Origin: Macrosoma leucophasiata
Lineage: Eukaryota > Arthropoda > Insecta > Lepidoptera > Hedylidae
Length of the DNA stretch: 64,000 bases
Assembly (NCBI GenBank): GCA_036365455.1
Contig: JAWQUS010000026.1
Coordinates: 10,000,001-10,064,000, forward strand
Reading direction: 5' to 3'
In this document: positions 20,201 through 30,100 of the stretch, in pieces
Numbering within the stretch: the first letter of the stretch is position 1
Layout of the letters: each line of letters starts with the position of its first letter
Made by a program: the position numbers and the translations under genes
The notes under the pieces: generated by a model
What the model was told of the DNA's origin: nothing
Database searches by the model: none
Seen by the model: the letters and a program-made list of their open reading frames with translations, nothing else

Positions 20201-23200
20201 TGCAGTCATCACTAAACATCAATATGAACTGCATGCTTGTTTGCCACCTTCATAAAAAAGGAAGAACAGCGCAACTACCTACCAGAATAAAAATAATACT
20301 ACATGTACATTAGTTCCCCTACTTTTTTTATACTATTCAAAAATATAATATTAGAAAAAATGAAACATACAGACGAGCCCTTCCCCTCACACTCTATACA
20401 CGGGAACTTGATGAGCATCCTGGTCCCGTGGCAATGTCTACATGTGGAACGCATTACAAATGGACCTGTAACAATGTCTTATTTACATTATTTGTCTTTA
20501 AAACTTTTAAACTTCGGCTTACGGCATTAGGGGATACCCTCCTCTTAGGATGGCGATCTGTTCCGAAAGATATTGATTTTAGAATCGATTCAAAACAGTG
20601 TGACCTAAATCGATCCACAATCAAATCGACGCGAGAATAATCGAGTGCCGATTAATCGATCTATTGTTTATTTGTATGATATACTACAAATTCAATCGTG
20701 GACAACAACATACCAAAAATCGATAGGTGAAATTTACCACTGGTCTGTCTCTCAAAATCGCACAGTTGACGCCTAAATTTACCGAATGAAAATTAGCATA
20801 TTTTTTAAAGCACACAAGGTCACAATTTAATGCAGTGAATACAGCAACCTACCCACTAAGATGTCTCATCTAAAACTCATCTCATCTAACTAAACATCAT
20901 CTCTCCCTCCGCGCGTGAAGCGCGACAGAGGGGAGGGGATGGTTCGGGGGTCAAGGTGTAACTCGTTCCCCGGCCCTATCTGGCCACGAAGCTTCGAGGG
21001 CGTAATCAAATGAAGGGGATGCTTTTTTTTCCTTGTTTTCTTCCTGATTTTTTTTCTTTTTAACTCTTTTTTGTTGTTTTGTTTTTTTTTTGTGGGCATA
21101 TTCTCTATATATTTCATCATTCCAGCCGAAAGACGTCCACAGCTGGACAAAACCTTTCCCCAAACACGCGCACGACAGTGTTGTGCGTCATTATTAGAAT
21201 ATGCTATAATCGCTATCGACGATCGCGGTGGCGCTAGTTTTATCGTGGAATGCTGGTGCCCATTCTGCGTTAGTATAATTACTTACTACCCTATTCGAAT
21301 GGTTTGACTGCGACAATCCGAAAAACTTCACAAAGAGCTAGCACCTCTTTGTGAAGTTTTTCGGATTATCATATAAACATGAAATTGAAATTCCACTTTC
21401 CAAAATACAACTTTGTAATAATATATTACCTCTAGAGAAAGTCTCCATGCCTGTGCCATTGCAGTACGTGCATTTGATAGCCTTAGTGCCTGGCTCACTC
21501 CGAGACCCCTGACATTTGGGACAAGTGTCAACTATGTTGATGTTGATATCCTTGTTCACACCTCGAGCTGCTTCTGTGAACCTTAAGTTCACTATAATCT
21601 GAAATCGACAGTTTTAATTTAGACCAGCCAACCTGTGGGCCCAAACACCTAAATCATCTAAAATAAAAGGTAGTGTGTAGGTACGTATGAAAATATTTTG
21701 GTTTATCATTTTAAATATAGTGTTTTTTTGTTCTTTTGAACATTAGAAGGAGACAGAATAAAAGTCAATCCTTACTTCCTGAGATGCCCCAAAACCAAAC
21801 TTGCTTTCAGCGAAGTCACTAAAAGCTTCACTCTTAAAGCCAGCATCTCCAAATATCTTGCGGAACAACTCCTCAGGGTCTATAGTAGACTTATACTGCC
21901 ACTGATGAGTGAAACCATCTGCTCCACCTGGTCCACCCATACCCATTTGTTCTGATGTGGTACCATATGTATCATACTGTTTACGTTTATTCTCATCGGA
22001 CAGGATCTATAAAAAAAAATAAATGGTAAGCAACACAATAACATAACATTTTTTTATGTAATGAAGGTGGCAAACAAGCATGCAGTTCACATAGTTGATG
22101 ACTGCAGCCTACAGACACCCACACAAAACTCAGGGCTCAAAATGCAGATGCATTGACAAGCCTGAGACCTTAGTTGTTTTGTCTTTGTGATAGTTATTAT
22201 GGGGCCATACATTACCAACACCATCTAAACCGGACCATGATAGTGCTGAACACTACCATTTGGCAGCAGATAGATTAGGTAATGCGGTGGTGCCTACACC
22301 CATTATTGAATACAATCTTATAAGGATATCTACAATTACTAATTTCTTTTTGTGGGAGGTAGATCTCAAATGGGGCAGAATGAGAGTGTTCATACAGCAA
22401 TTCTAGAGCCCTTCTTTTCCTTGACTCAAGTTATGATATTCACAATACATTTTTAGGCTGAAGGGTAAAAGCATGGGTGGTATGGGGAGGGACACTGAAT
22501 TTCAGTTTTAATTTATTAGTAGTAAAAATTATGGAGTGGCATGGCCAACCAAAAGCATGAATTTGGATGGAAATACTACATAATATGCATATTATTATAA
22601 TTGATCATGATTCAAAATAAAAATATTATACTTAGTATTACAGTGTCTATAGCCTTACAGATGTTTTCTATTATAGCCTGACCAGAAGCGTTGTACCGCG
22701 CCCTGGGTATACGCGGCGAGACAGGGGGACAGGTAGAAACACAAAACCATAGGCGATGACAGCAGTCTCACAGAACTCTACAGCTGATGCTACCCCCCAA
22801 CTCGCCACGCGCATTCCTAAGGCGCGTTACAGTGGTTTTGGTCAAGCTGTATCCTATTAACCTATCAAGACACAAGAAACTACCAGCGGCTTATGAACAA
22901 TTAAAATGAATTGTCATATTTTTATCCTGAGCTGACAGGTTAACTCCTATAATACTTTCATGTCACTATTACAGAGCCCTAAGGAACCATTCAAGCAGTG
23001 TACAAAAGCAACAAGCGCTATTATTTGACAGTAATTGTGTTAAAACAGGATTGGCATCTATAACCATCTAATTTCCCATCTGCAACAATAAAAATAAAAT
23101 AATAAAACTTGTCTTATACCTCATAAGCTTCCGATACTTCTTGAAATTTCTTTGAGGCTTCAGGGTCTGATTTATTGGCATCCGGGTGATACTTTTTTGC

Positions 23201-23681
23201 CAACTGATAGTATGCTTTCTTGATATCTTTGGCGGAAGAATTTTTGGCAACTCCAAGAACCTTATAGTAGTCGACGCGAGCGTTCAAGTTGAGTGTAGTG
23301 TGAATATATCGATGTCTCGGTGTGGATAAATTATCTGATGAAATTTGAGGTTATGTTATAAAAACTGCGCCAAGGACAAATTAAAAACATAGTAGAAAAT
23401 AATACTTTGATAAATATATATTTCAGTCATTTGATTAGCACTTATATATCAAGTCAAATATCAATAAATCCACACCGGTGATGTAATGACAGCATGTAAA
23501 ACTTACACTTAACAATTTTGTGATCCAATGAAGCAATGGCTATCTGCGGACCACCTAAAAAATTGGTGCAATTGTTACATCTATGAAAGAAACGACAAGA
23601 GGTTTTCGACACATTACTATTAAAAACGGCACGGAAAGTTTTAGGATTTAAAAACCCAATAATACTCCGGGTAGGAGCCAT
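17216..23681 (-). CDS. l(2)tid: Mitochondrial DnaJ (Hsp40) co-chaperone, Tid1/DNAJA3 type
   Basis: Nine exons: 23507-23681, 23120-23334, 21776-22006, 21430-21598, 20371-20465, 19097-19255, 18573-18644, 18312-18419 and 17216-17335. All phases agree, giving 447 aa. The N-terminus is basic with no acidic residue early ([17 protein letters not shown]), fitting a mitochondrial presequence. The J domain starts near residue 80 (VDYYKVLGV) with the Hsp70-activating HPD at 108-110. A Gly/Phe linker follows (residues 131-207). The zinc-binding region has four CxxCxG-type repeats at 233-293 ([28 protein letters not shown]), then the C-terminal substrate-binding domain ([14 protein letters not shown]). 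The family delivers clients to mitochondrial Hsp70. Introns hold Rep-A copies, a tRNA-like sequence and a 23-bp hairpin. The last codons GATG|GTAAGA look like a donor and could give another C-terminus. Confidence 0.96.
17560..18042 (+). repeat. Rep-A copy, older variant, split by element B
   Basis: CCGTAATAACTATCATAGAG (left part, to about 17619) resumes after the family B insertion as GGCAACGCATATGCATC ... ACTGCATGCTTGTTTGCC. Confidence 0.8.
17620..17927. mobile_element. Foldback element family B, copy 2, nested in Rep-A
   Basis: ATAGAGCAAC start and GCTCTAT end, with the family interior in reverse relative to the other two copies. It sits inside a Rep-A copy, dating its insertion after Rep-A. 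Confidence 0.88.
19391..19668 (-). repeat. Rep-A copy, full length, young variant
   Basis: T-rich tail, ATGTAATGGAAGTGGCAAAC to GAGCTCTACCACCAGTC. In DNAJA3 intron 5. Confidence 0.92.
19760..19834 (-). tRNA. tRNA-like sequence, possible anticodon AGA, doubtful
   Basis: Folds as a 75-nt cloverleaf: acceptor ACTTCAG/CTGAAGT perfectly paired, T arm GCGAG-TTCGAGT-CTCGC perfect, D arm GCAC..GAGC with one mismatch. The anticodon stem CTGGA/CCCAG has one mismatch around loop CTAGATT, which puts AGA at 34-36. AGA would be a serine anticodon, but the long variable arm of serine tRNAs is missing and residue 37 is T rather than a purine. A tRNA pseudogene or a tRNA-derived SINE head is therefore as likely as a working gene. 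It lies in DNAJA3 intron 5, same strand. Confidence 0.5.
19992..20258 (+). repeat. Rep-A copy, older variant
   Basis: CTGATGGTAGGTTCC to TTTGCCACCTTCATAAAAAAG. In DNAJA3 intron 5. Confidence 0.85.
20545..20690. repeat. Fragment of a GATCGATT-rich element
   Basis: GATGGCGATCTGTTCCG and several ATCGAT-containing stretches match, inverted, the end of the element at 25291-25712 (GGAATCGCCATC). Confidence 0.55.
20890..21070. repeat. GC-richer block of unknown type with T-rich flank
   Basis: CTCCCTCCGCGCGTGAAGCGCGACAG-like sequence is unlike the surrounding intron and is followed by a T-rich tract. Probably an inserted repeat, orientation minus if the T-rich side is a reversed A tail. Confidence 0.4.
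21105..21245 (-). repeat. Interspersed repeat, CAGCAGTGGACGTC family
   Basis: Inverted relative to 7345-7505: GCCGAAAGACGTCCACAGCTGG ... GGTGGCGCTAGTTTTATCG. Confidence 0.75.
21315..21367. repeat. Perfect 23-bp hairpin, 7-nt loop
   Basis: Arms 21315-21337 and 21345-21367 are exact reverse complements (inner end ACAAAGAG / CTCTTTGT) with loop CTAGCAC. It lies in DNAJA3 intron 4, about 60 nt past the exon 4 donor in transcription order. Confidence 0.93.
22052..22303 (-). repeat. Rep-A copy, lacks 5' end
   Basis: ATGAAGGTGGCAAACAAGC to GGTAATGCGGTGGTGCCTAC. In DNAJA3 intron 2. Confidence 0.88.
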
Positions 23682-24035
23682 TTTATAAACTGATTGATTG
23701 ACGTTGACAGTTGACGTTTTATTTGACTACTGTCAAAAGTGACAAATCTGTCGATTGTCGGTGGTACATGGTCTAGGTCATGCCAAAGACCAAATTCTTG
23801 GTCTGGTACCCAGCTGGTACCATATACGTACCTATGTGCTTTAAAAATCATGGCAAGTTTCATACATTGATTCGTACAAAAAAAGTTAGAAAAAGGTACA
23901 AGGTATAACGGATTAGAAATAATATCTAGGTAACCTAAAGAACATTTTCTGGTATGTGAATTATTTTTAAATCACCGGCATAAAAATTGGCTTTCCTAAC
24001 AACAGTCGAAGCACTAAAGTATAATTAATAGTATA

Positions 24036-24633
24036 ACTAAAGTATAAGGGGGGGAGGGTATTGGGTAAGCTGCTAGAATCTAAACATCTCAGCCAGCGGG
24101 CTCGACTAGCCGTACATAATGCTGTACTTACTCCAACGCTTTTATATGGAAGCGAGAGCTGGGTATGCAGGAAAGAGCATGAAAGTAAGTTAAACGCGGT
24201 CGAGATGAGATCTTTGCGCAAGATCTGCGGTGTATCACTCACCGATCGCGTTCGTAATGAAGATGTAAGAAAGAGACTTTGTGTGAATGATAGTATCGGT
24301 GTAAAAATGAAAAAAGGCATGCTCCGATGGTTCGGGCATATAGAAAGAATGTCGAATGAGCGAATGACTAAACAGATATACAATGCGAATTTGGATGGTT
24401 GCAGAGGCCCAGGAAGACCAAGGCTGACCTACCATGACCAAATAGGTCGAGTTCTGTCTGATGGTGGGGTCAAAAGTCTTAGGAATCGGCGTGCATGTAT
24501 GAAGAGAATGATGAAGGTAGACGAGGCACGAGAGGTTTGTCAGAACCGGGATGTCTGGCGCTCTACACTCTCTGCCTACCCCGTTAGGGACCTGGCGTGA
24601 AGATACATACATACATACATACTAAAGTATAAG
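24036..24633 (+). mobile_element. 5'-truncated RTE-like LINE with 13-bp target duplication
   Basis: ACTAAAGTATAAG occurs at 24036-24048 and again at 24621-24633, bracketing 572 bp that end in an ACATACATACATAC simple tail. This is a typical target-primed insertion. Confidence 0.9.
24061..24600 (+). pseudogene. RTE-like LINE ORF, C-terminal end
   Basis: An open frame of 179 residues covering the part downstream of the reverse transcriptase fingers and palm in RTE-type elements: LTPTLLYGSESWVCRKEHE, MRSLRKICGVSLTDRVRNE, RWFGHIERM and GRPRLTYHDQI. It ends at the normal stop just before the simple-repeat tail. The catalytic reverse transcriptase and endonuclease are missing through 5' truncation, so it is not functional. 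The frame is unbroken, suggesting recent insertion. It lies in the DNAJA3-ktub intergenic region. Confidence 0.88.
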
Positions 24634-25019
24634 CATACTAAAGTGCAATTTCAAACTTTTTATTCCGGAGAGTTAAAAATATTTAAAGTATCAGGAAATG
24701 TTGTTTAGGTTCACTGGATAATATTTCCATGCTGTTTGAATGTGTACCTTTTTTACATTTTTTCTGTACAAATCTTGCCATGATCCTTTTCTTTTTCATA
24801 ACTGTGGCAGAGAATATGGCATAATACTCTGTGGTTTATAGGAAGGGGAACAAATGTTGCTATCAATAAAAATGCTTCAAACTATTTAAGAGCCATTAAT
24901 ATTAGAAGTTCTCTATAAATTACAATAAAATTGAAAACGATTTTATGTTAATGGTAATGGTGAGTTAACGTGACGGTATTTAATGCATCCAAAAAGACCT
25001 AAATCAAGACTATGCACTA

Positions 25020-26930
25020 GGAACTCTCTACAATGACAAATTGACAACATTTCAAAATTGACACGACCACCATTTAGTTTTCTTTTTTGAGTTCAAATAT
25101 ATTTCTTTTGTATTTTTTATTTCTTAATTTCTGTGAATAAAAATAAAACGGAAAAACATGTGATGACGTCACTTATATGGTGGAATGAAGTAGTTACCAT
25201 TGCCTATCTCTTTAAGAAAACATAATTGTTACATACTCTGTGACAAGATGTGTCAAATCGATACGTCAATGTCAAAGTATAAAACTAGGAAGTAGGGTTG
25301 GTGATCCGAGACCTTAGATCGATTAATCGGAAAAGCGATTCATGTTTAAATAATTATAATAATTTATATAACTCGATCCACAGTACTGGATTGATCTAGT
25401 GAATCGATACTGTACCCTGGAAATTCGAAGATTGATCTTTTTGGTTAATTCACATAGGGACATAGGAAACATACAGATCATAAGATTTAACGTTTAAACG
25501 TGAGCACAGGAAGCATTATACCAGCATTGAACACTGTTGAGTTGGTTTTTTTTCGGTCGTCTATTTTCCTAGAAATTTATATATTATATTATTATATTAC
25601 GTAGCCCAAATCAAAAATAGATCGATAATCGAAGAACGATTTTTTCCATGTCGATTTAATCGTGGATGGATTTTAGACACTTCGAAATCGGAAATGGAAT
25701 CGCCATCTCTACTACGAAGTGTATAAAAAGCTGCTACGAACTTATTTATTAAAAAAAAAAACAAGTTTTAAAGTTATAGACAACGACTTAGCCCTCAGGC
25801 TATTGATATAATATTGATATTTTTTCCATGTGTCGATATTAAAAACTAATAAAAACTAAACTGGCCAATTTTTAGATCAAAGAATCAGCATTGCCATCCA
25901 ACGAGGCAATGCTACCAGCCTTCTGGGTACCATAACTTAGGAAGGCAGTGGTGCGGAATTTTTAGACGCATGTTGTTTTTAGTTTAAGTATAACTTGATT
26001 TTATGTAAATATTATTTAGCTTTTAAATATATTTTAATGTTTCTTTTTTTATTATTTAGATTAATTAAGGTTTTTTGATAATTACATCTGAAATAATTGA
26101 AATATTTCTTGTTTACTTGGCAACAAAAACAAAAAATATCAAAACGAATTTGTTTTGTGTGTGGATTTTGAATGATAACTCGAGACTTGATTGATGTACT
26201 GACTTTTTAATCGCAGACAGAATTTACAGAAATGCTTTACAGAAATGATTAATAAAAAACGAAAAGGCGGCCTGTGCCGTGGTCGGTTGGATAGCGAGTG
26301 TGAGCTGCAGCGACCCCTGCCGCCTCGCTCGGCGACGTATCTCCCCGCGCATCCCTCTCTTCGTCCGTCATGGCTCCGCTGTCTGGGTATAGCCGCGTGA
26401 ACAGAATTAAAATGTAGATTTATACATTCGATATTTTTTTATATTTTGAGAAGCTACGCTGTGTTTTTTTTGCTCGTTCGTCTTTTTATAATTTTGTTGT
26501 TGGATCAAGGAAGAGATTAATCAATGACACGCAGGGTCAAAGAATTTTTTAATAATTATATTGATATATCGATATTTTTTTCGATATATCGAACACTGGT
26601 ACTGATATTTTTAAAATAAAAAGATCAACAGCCCTACATCGAGACAAGCTGACAACGACAAGACAGTGACATCTACATTTTTTTTAGGGTCACGGCACAA
26701 TGCAATGGATCGCCATTATCGCCATTCCACCCTATGTGTGACGTCATATGGCGGATACGTCTTTTTAGAATACACTAATTTTCAAAGTAGAAATTATGAA
26801 TGAAAAGTACAAAATTTCGAAAAATGGTTAAACTTGGGTGCCCTAGTTTTGCATTAACTTTTAAATAATGTAATAAAACATGTAGGTTAAAAATATGAAA
26901 TGTTGTCAATTATGCAATAGTCGATTCAAG
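25020..26930. mobile_element. Possible large TIR element with paired TGACGTCA sites
   Basis: Left side has ATTGACAACATTTC and GATGACGTCACTTATATGGTGGAAT. Right side has these in reverse: CATTCCACCCTATGTGTGACGTCA and GAAATGTTGTCAATT. The interior is AT-rich with a GC-rich island at 26260-26400. Boundaries and family are unclear. Confidence 0.45.
25291..25712. mobile_element. AGGGTTGGTGATCCG...ATCGCCATCTC element
   Basis: An ATCGAT-rich stretch between TAGGGTTGGTGATCCGAG and GGAATCGCCATCTCTAC. A fragment recurs inverted at 20545. It probably sits within the larger element at 25020-26930. Confidence 0.5.
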
Positions 26931-27134
26931 CCACAGAGTAAGAGTTTATATATTGATTTAGGCAACACTGGCTCAAATCCTGGAGCAACGGTAGGCAAGA
27001 TGATTTACAAACAAAAAAAAGAGCTTTTAAAATGCCAATAATTGTAATGAATTTTAAATAAAACCAACCAACTACAGTTAGTGTGTTATAGTGTCATAGT
27101 TCAAAATAAGTCAGAGAAAGTTTACAAGACAAAA

Positions 27135-30100
27135 ATGGCATCGATAAATGTAAGGGATCCAAAAATCGAACAACAGGTAAATCCTCTGTTTTATTTGAAA
27201 CTACAAAAGAACCTATAGTCCAATGTTATATTTTATGTAGATTATTATATAGGCAGGTTTAAAGTAATAAAATGTATTTATCTTAGCGCCAGCTAATGGA
27301 ACAGAAGATGAAACAAAAAAGGCAGAATTCTGGCATGGTTCAGGCTAATGATCTTCGGGTAGGTTCAGCTAAGCGCCCTATTTCTGGCAGCCGATCTCGT
27401 GAACTTCATGGTAAGTCCTTAAATAATGCTATAAATTGACTGTCTATGTTCATTTAGCAGTAGTTAGATTTCTCTGCATGATTATATGTATGGTGCAAAT
27501 ATTTTCCGTTATGCGCATTTTTTTTATTTTTACTACAGGCTATGATGGTCCGATGCAATTTCTTATGTCGCCAGTAAATCCCGACCAAGTCATACCTCTT
27601 CAGACCAATAGGATATCAACGTACGATGGTAAGTTCAACAGTATAACATTCCAACATATCAACAATGCTTTTACCATTGAATTAATTTTGTATTTTATTG
27701 ATTGTTACCAATAAATTCCGTTTGCTTTAAATTTGTCTCTTCAGTGTGATAACTGTGTTGATTTTAAGCTTTTTAAAGTTATTTTATACCGGAAAATTTA
27801 GTATTACATGTGTAACCAACAGTTACACATGTAATACTAAATTTTCCGGTATCTAAACTTGCATGGACATCAAATATCTAACTTATTATTTAAATCATTG
27901 ATCTCTATGATATCTTTTTATGATTTATAATAAGATATTAATAAATGTTACAATAACAAAAGGGGTAAATTGGGGAAGCATGAAAATATTTGATGTTTTA
28001 TTATCGTTATTACATACTCAGTTAGCCTGATGGTTACTTATAATTTAAGGTTCTGCTTTTGTTGTCTGAAAAGGTGTTCTATGCCAGGAAACCACTTCTT
28101 AACATATTATATTGCCAGAAGCTTTTCTGGCTAATAAAATTGTACACGAGACAAATTATTCACACAGTTCTATTAGATAATGTAGAAATGATCATAGGAT
28201 AAAGGGTTTGCAATGATTTCTCTATTCGCTAGACAAAGCTGATGTCTTAATCTGTTATCAAATATCAATTTCAAGATAAATTTTAAATCAAATTTGCAAA
28301 ATGGTCTGTTGTATGATTAAATAATTGTATTGCGATAGTAAGTTTTAAAGTGGATTTTGTAATGAGTAATCTGAATAATCTTAAAAAAAAATAGTGATTT
28401 TTTTTCCCCTTAAGATTCATTGTTGTGTTTTCTACAATAGAATGAATCATTTATTTTGATTGTTGTTTCATAGTATTTGCACAAAACTATGAAAGAAACC
28501 TATAATTCAACCACGTAATGTTGAGTCATTTGTTTACTTAGAATATGTATTGATGAGCAGGCAATTAATGAGGATATTTTATAATAATATTGACAATCAT
28601 TAAAACATATTTTTCTCTCAGTTCTCCAGTTTTACTCCTTAACTCCACTCACACTATATTATTAGTGTGAAATAGTAAATTGAGTCTTAAACAACTGACA
28701 AAGTGTGAGTAGGACTCACATGCACCATACAATTGAGACATTTCTTACACATGTATCCTTTTAATATCATAGATGATGATGTTGAATTTTATGTAATCTG
28801 CTATAGATTACAAGAACAATTTATTGTTTCTTTTAAAAATATGGTAATGTGATTCAATTTTAAATTTAATTAAATGTAAAATAAGACATTCTTAATAGGT
28901 ATTATAAATGATCATCCCATAACCCATCCTGTTACAGAACTAGGCAACCAAATAGAAGTGTTAACAGTGGGTGACAGTGTGGGGGAGGGTAGTGGGGAAG
29001 AGGAGGGGGAAAGCGTGCCAGTCTGCAGCATGGGAAGGGACGCGAGCGCAGACGATGTGTGCGCGGACGCAGCTGTCGCGCCAATGCAACCTCGAGCGCC
29101 ACGAGATTCGTCACCCAGTCAGGTAGGTGTCCTAAGATTGTACCCAGTGGTGGTCCTAGAGGTTGGGGAGTATCTATTAGGATTCGTGAAAACTCCCCTC
29201 AAATTCAGACTCGACAAGTAGAAACTAAGGGAAAAAAATGCCTATGCAAGTTATGACTACCCCAAAATCTCTGTTCCCTGAGTTGTTGTATGTTTTTACT
29301 GGTGGTGGAGCTCCAGTGACGGAGCTCGCGGTCGTAGGCACCACCGAATTACCTAATATACTTGCCGCTAAATGGTAGTGTTAAGCACTTGTGTTCCGGT
29401 CAGGTGGTAATGTACGGCGTACGGCCCTGTAATTTCCGGCACAGAGGCATAACATCTTAGGCCTCAGGAGTGGTAACTCATCTGCATTTTGACCTTGGTC
29501 TTTGTGTTGGTGTCTATACGCTGCAGTCATCACTTAACATCGATGTGAGCTGCATGCTTGTTTGCCACTTCCATTACAAAATAAAAAAAACGGTATTAGG
29601 TCGTAGCCTTTGGACCAGAGGTTCCCAAACTATTTTTCTTGTAGACCCCTTTCAATTTTTTTCTGGTTTCGGTGGACCCCCTTGCTAACATTTATATCAC
29701 TTTCCCTTAAATCCCATTTTTATTTACGCATATATGTAGACCCCATCGAGTTTCCTATAGATCCCAGGGGGTCTATATGGACCACTTTGGGAATCACTGT
29801 TGAACCAAGGGGTAGAGTTCCAGTGTAGGAGCTCGAGTGCGTAGGCACCACCGCATTACCTAACCTATCTGCCGCCAAATGGTAGTGTTCAGCACTATCG
29901 TGTTCCGGTTAGGTCAAATGTAAACTGCATGCTTGATTGTCACTTTGAAAAAATTAACACGTGTCGAAGGTCCAAAAAGCGCGAACAGACATGCCGCGAT
30001 GTCTCAAACACCTCATTACCAATTCACCCCTGTTGCAGACCGCAGAAATAGAAGGCTCTGTGGAGGGTTCAGTGGAAACATTTGTTGTCACGCCGGCTAA

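Noticed and set aside
23967..24612. Minus-strand frames of 125-138 codons
   Set aside because: Antisense of the RTE-like ORF at 24061-24600.
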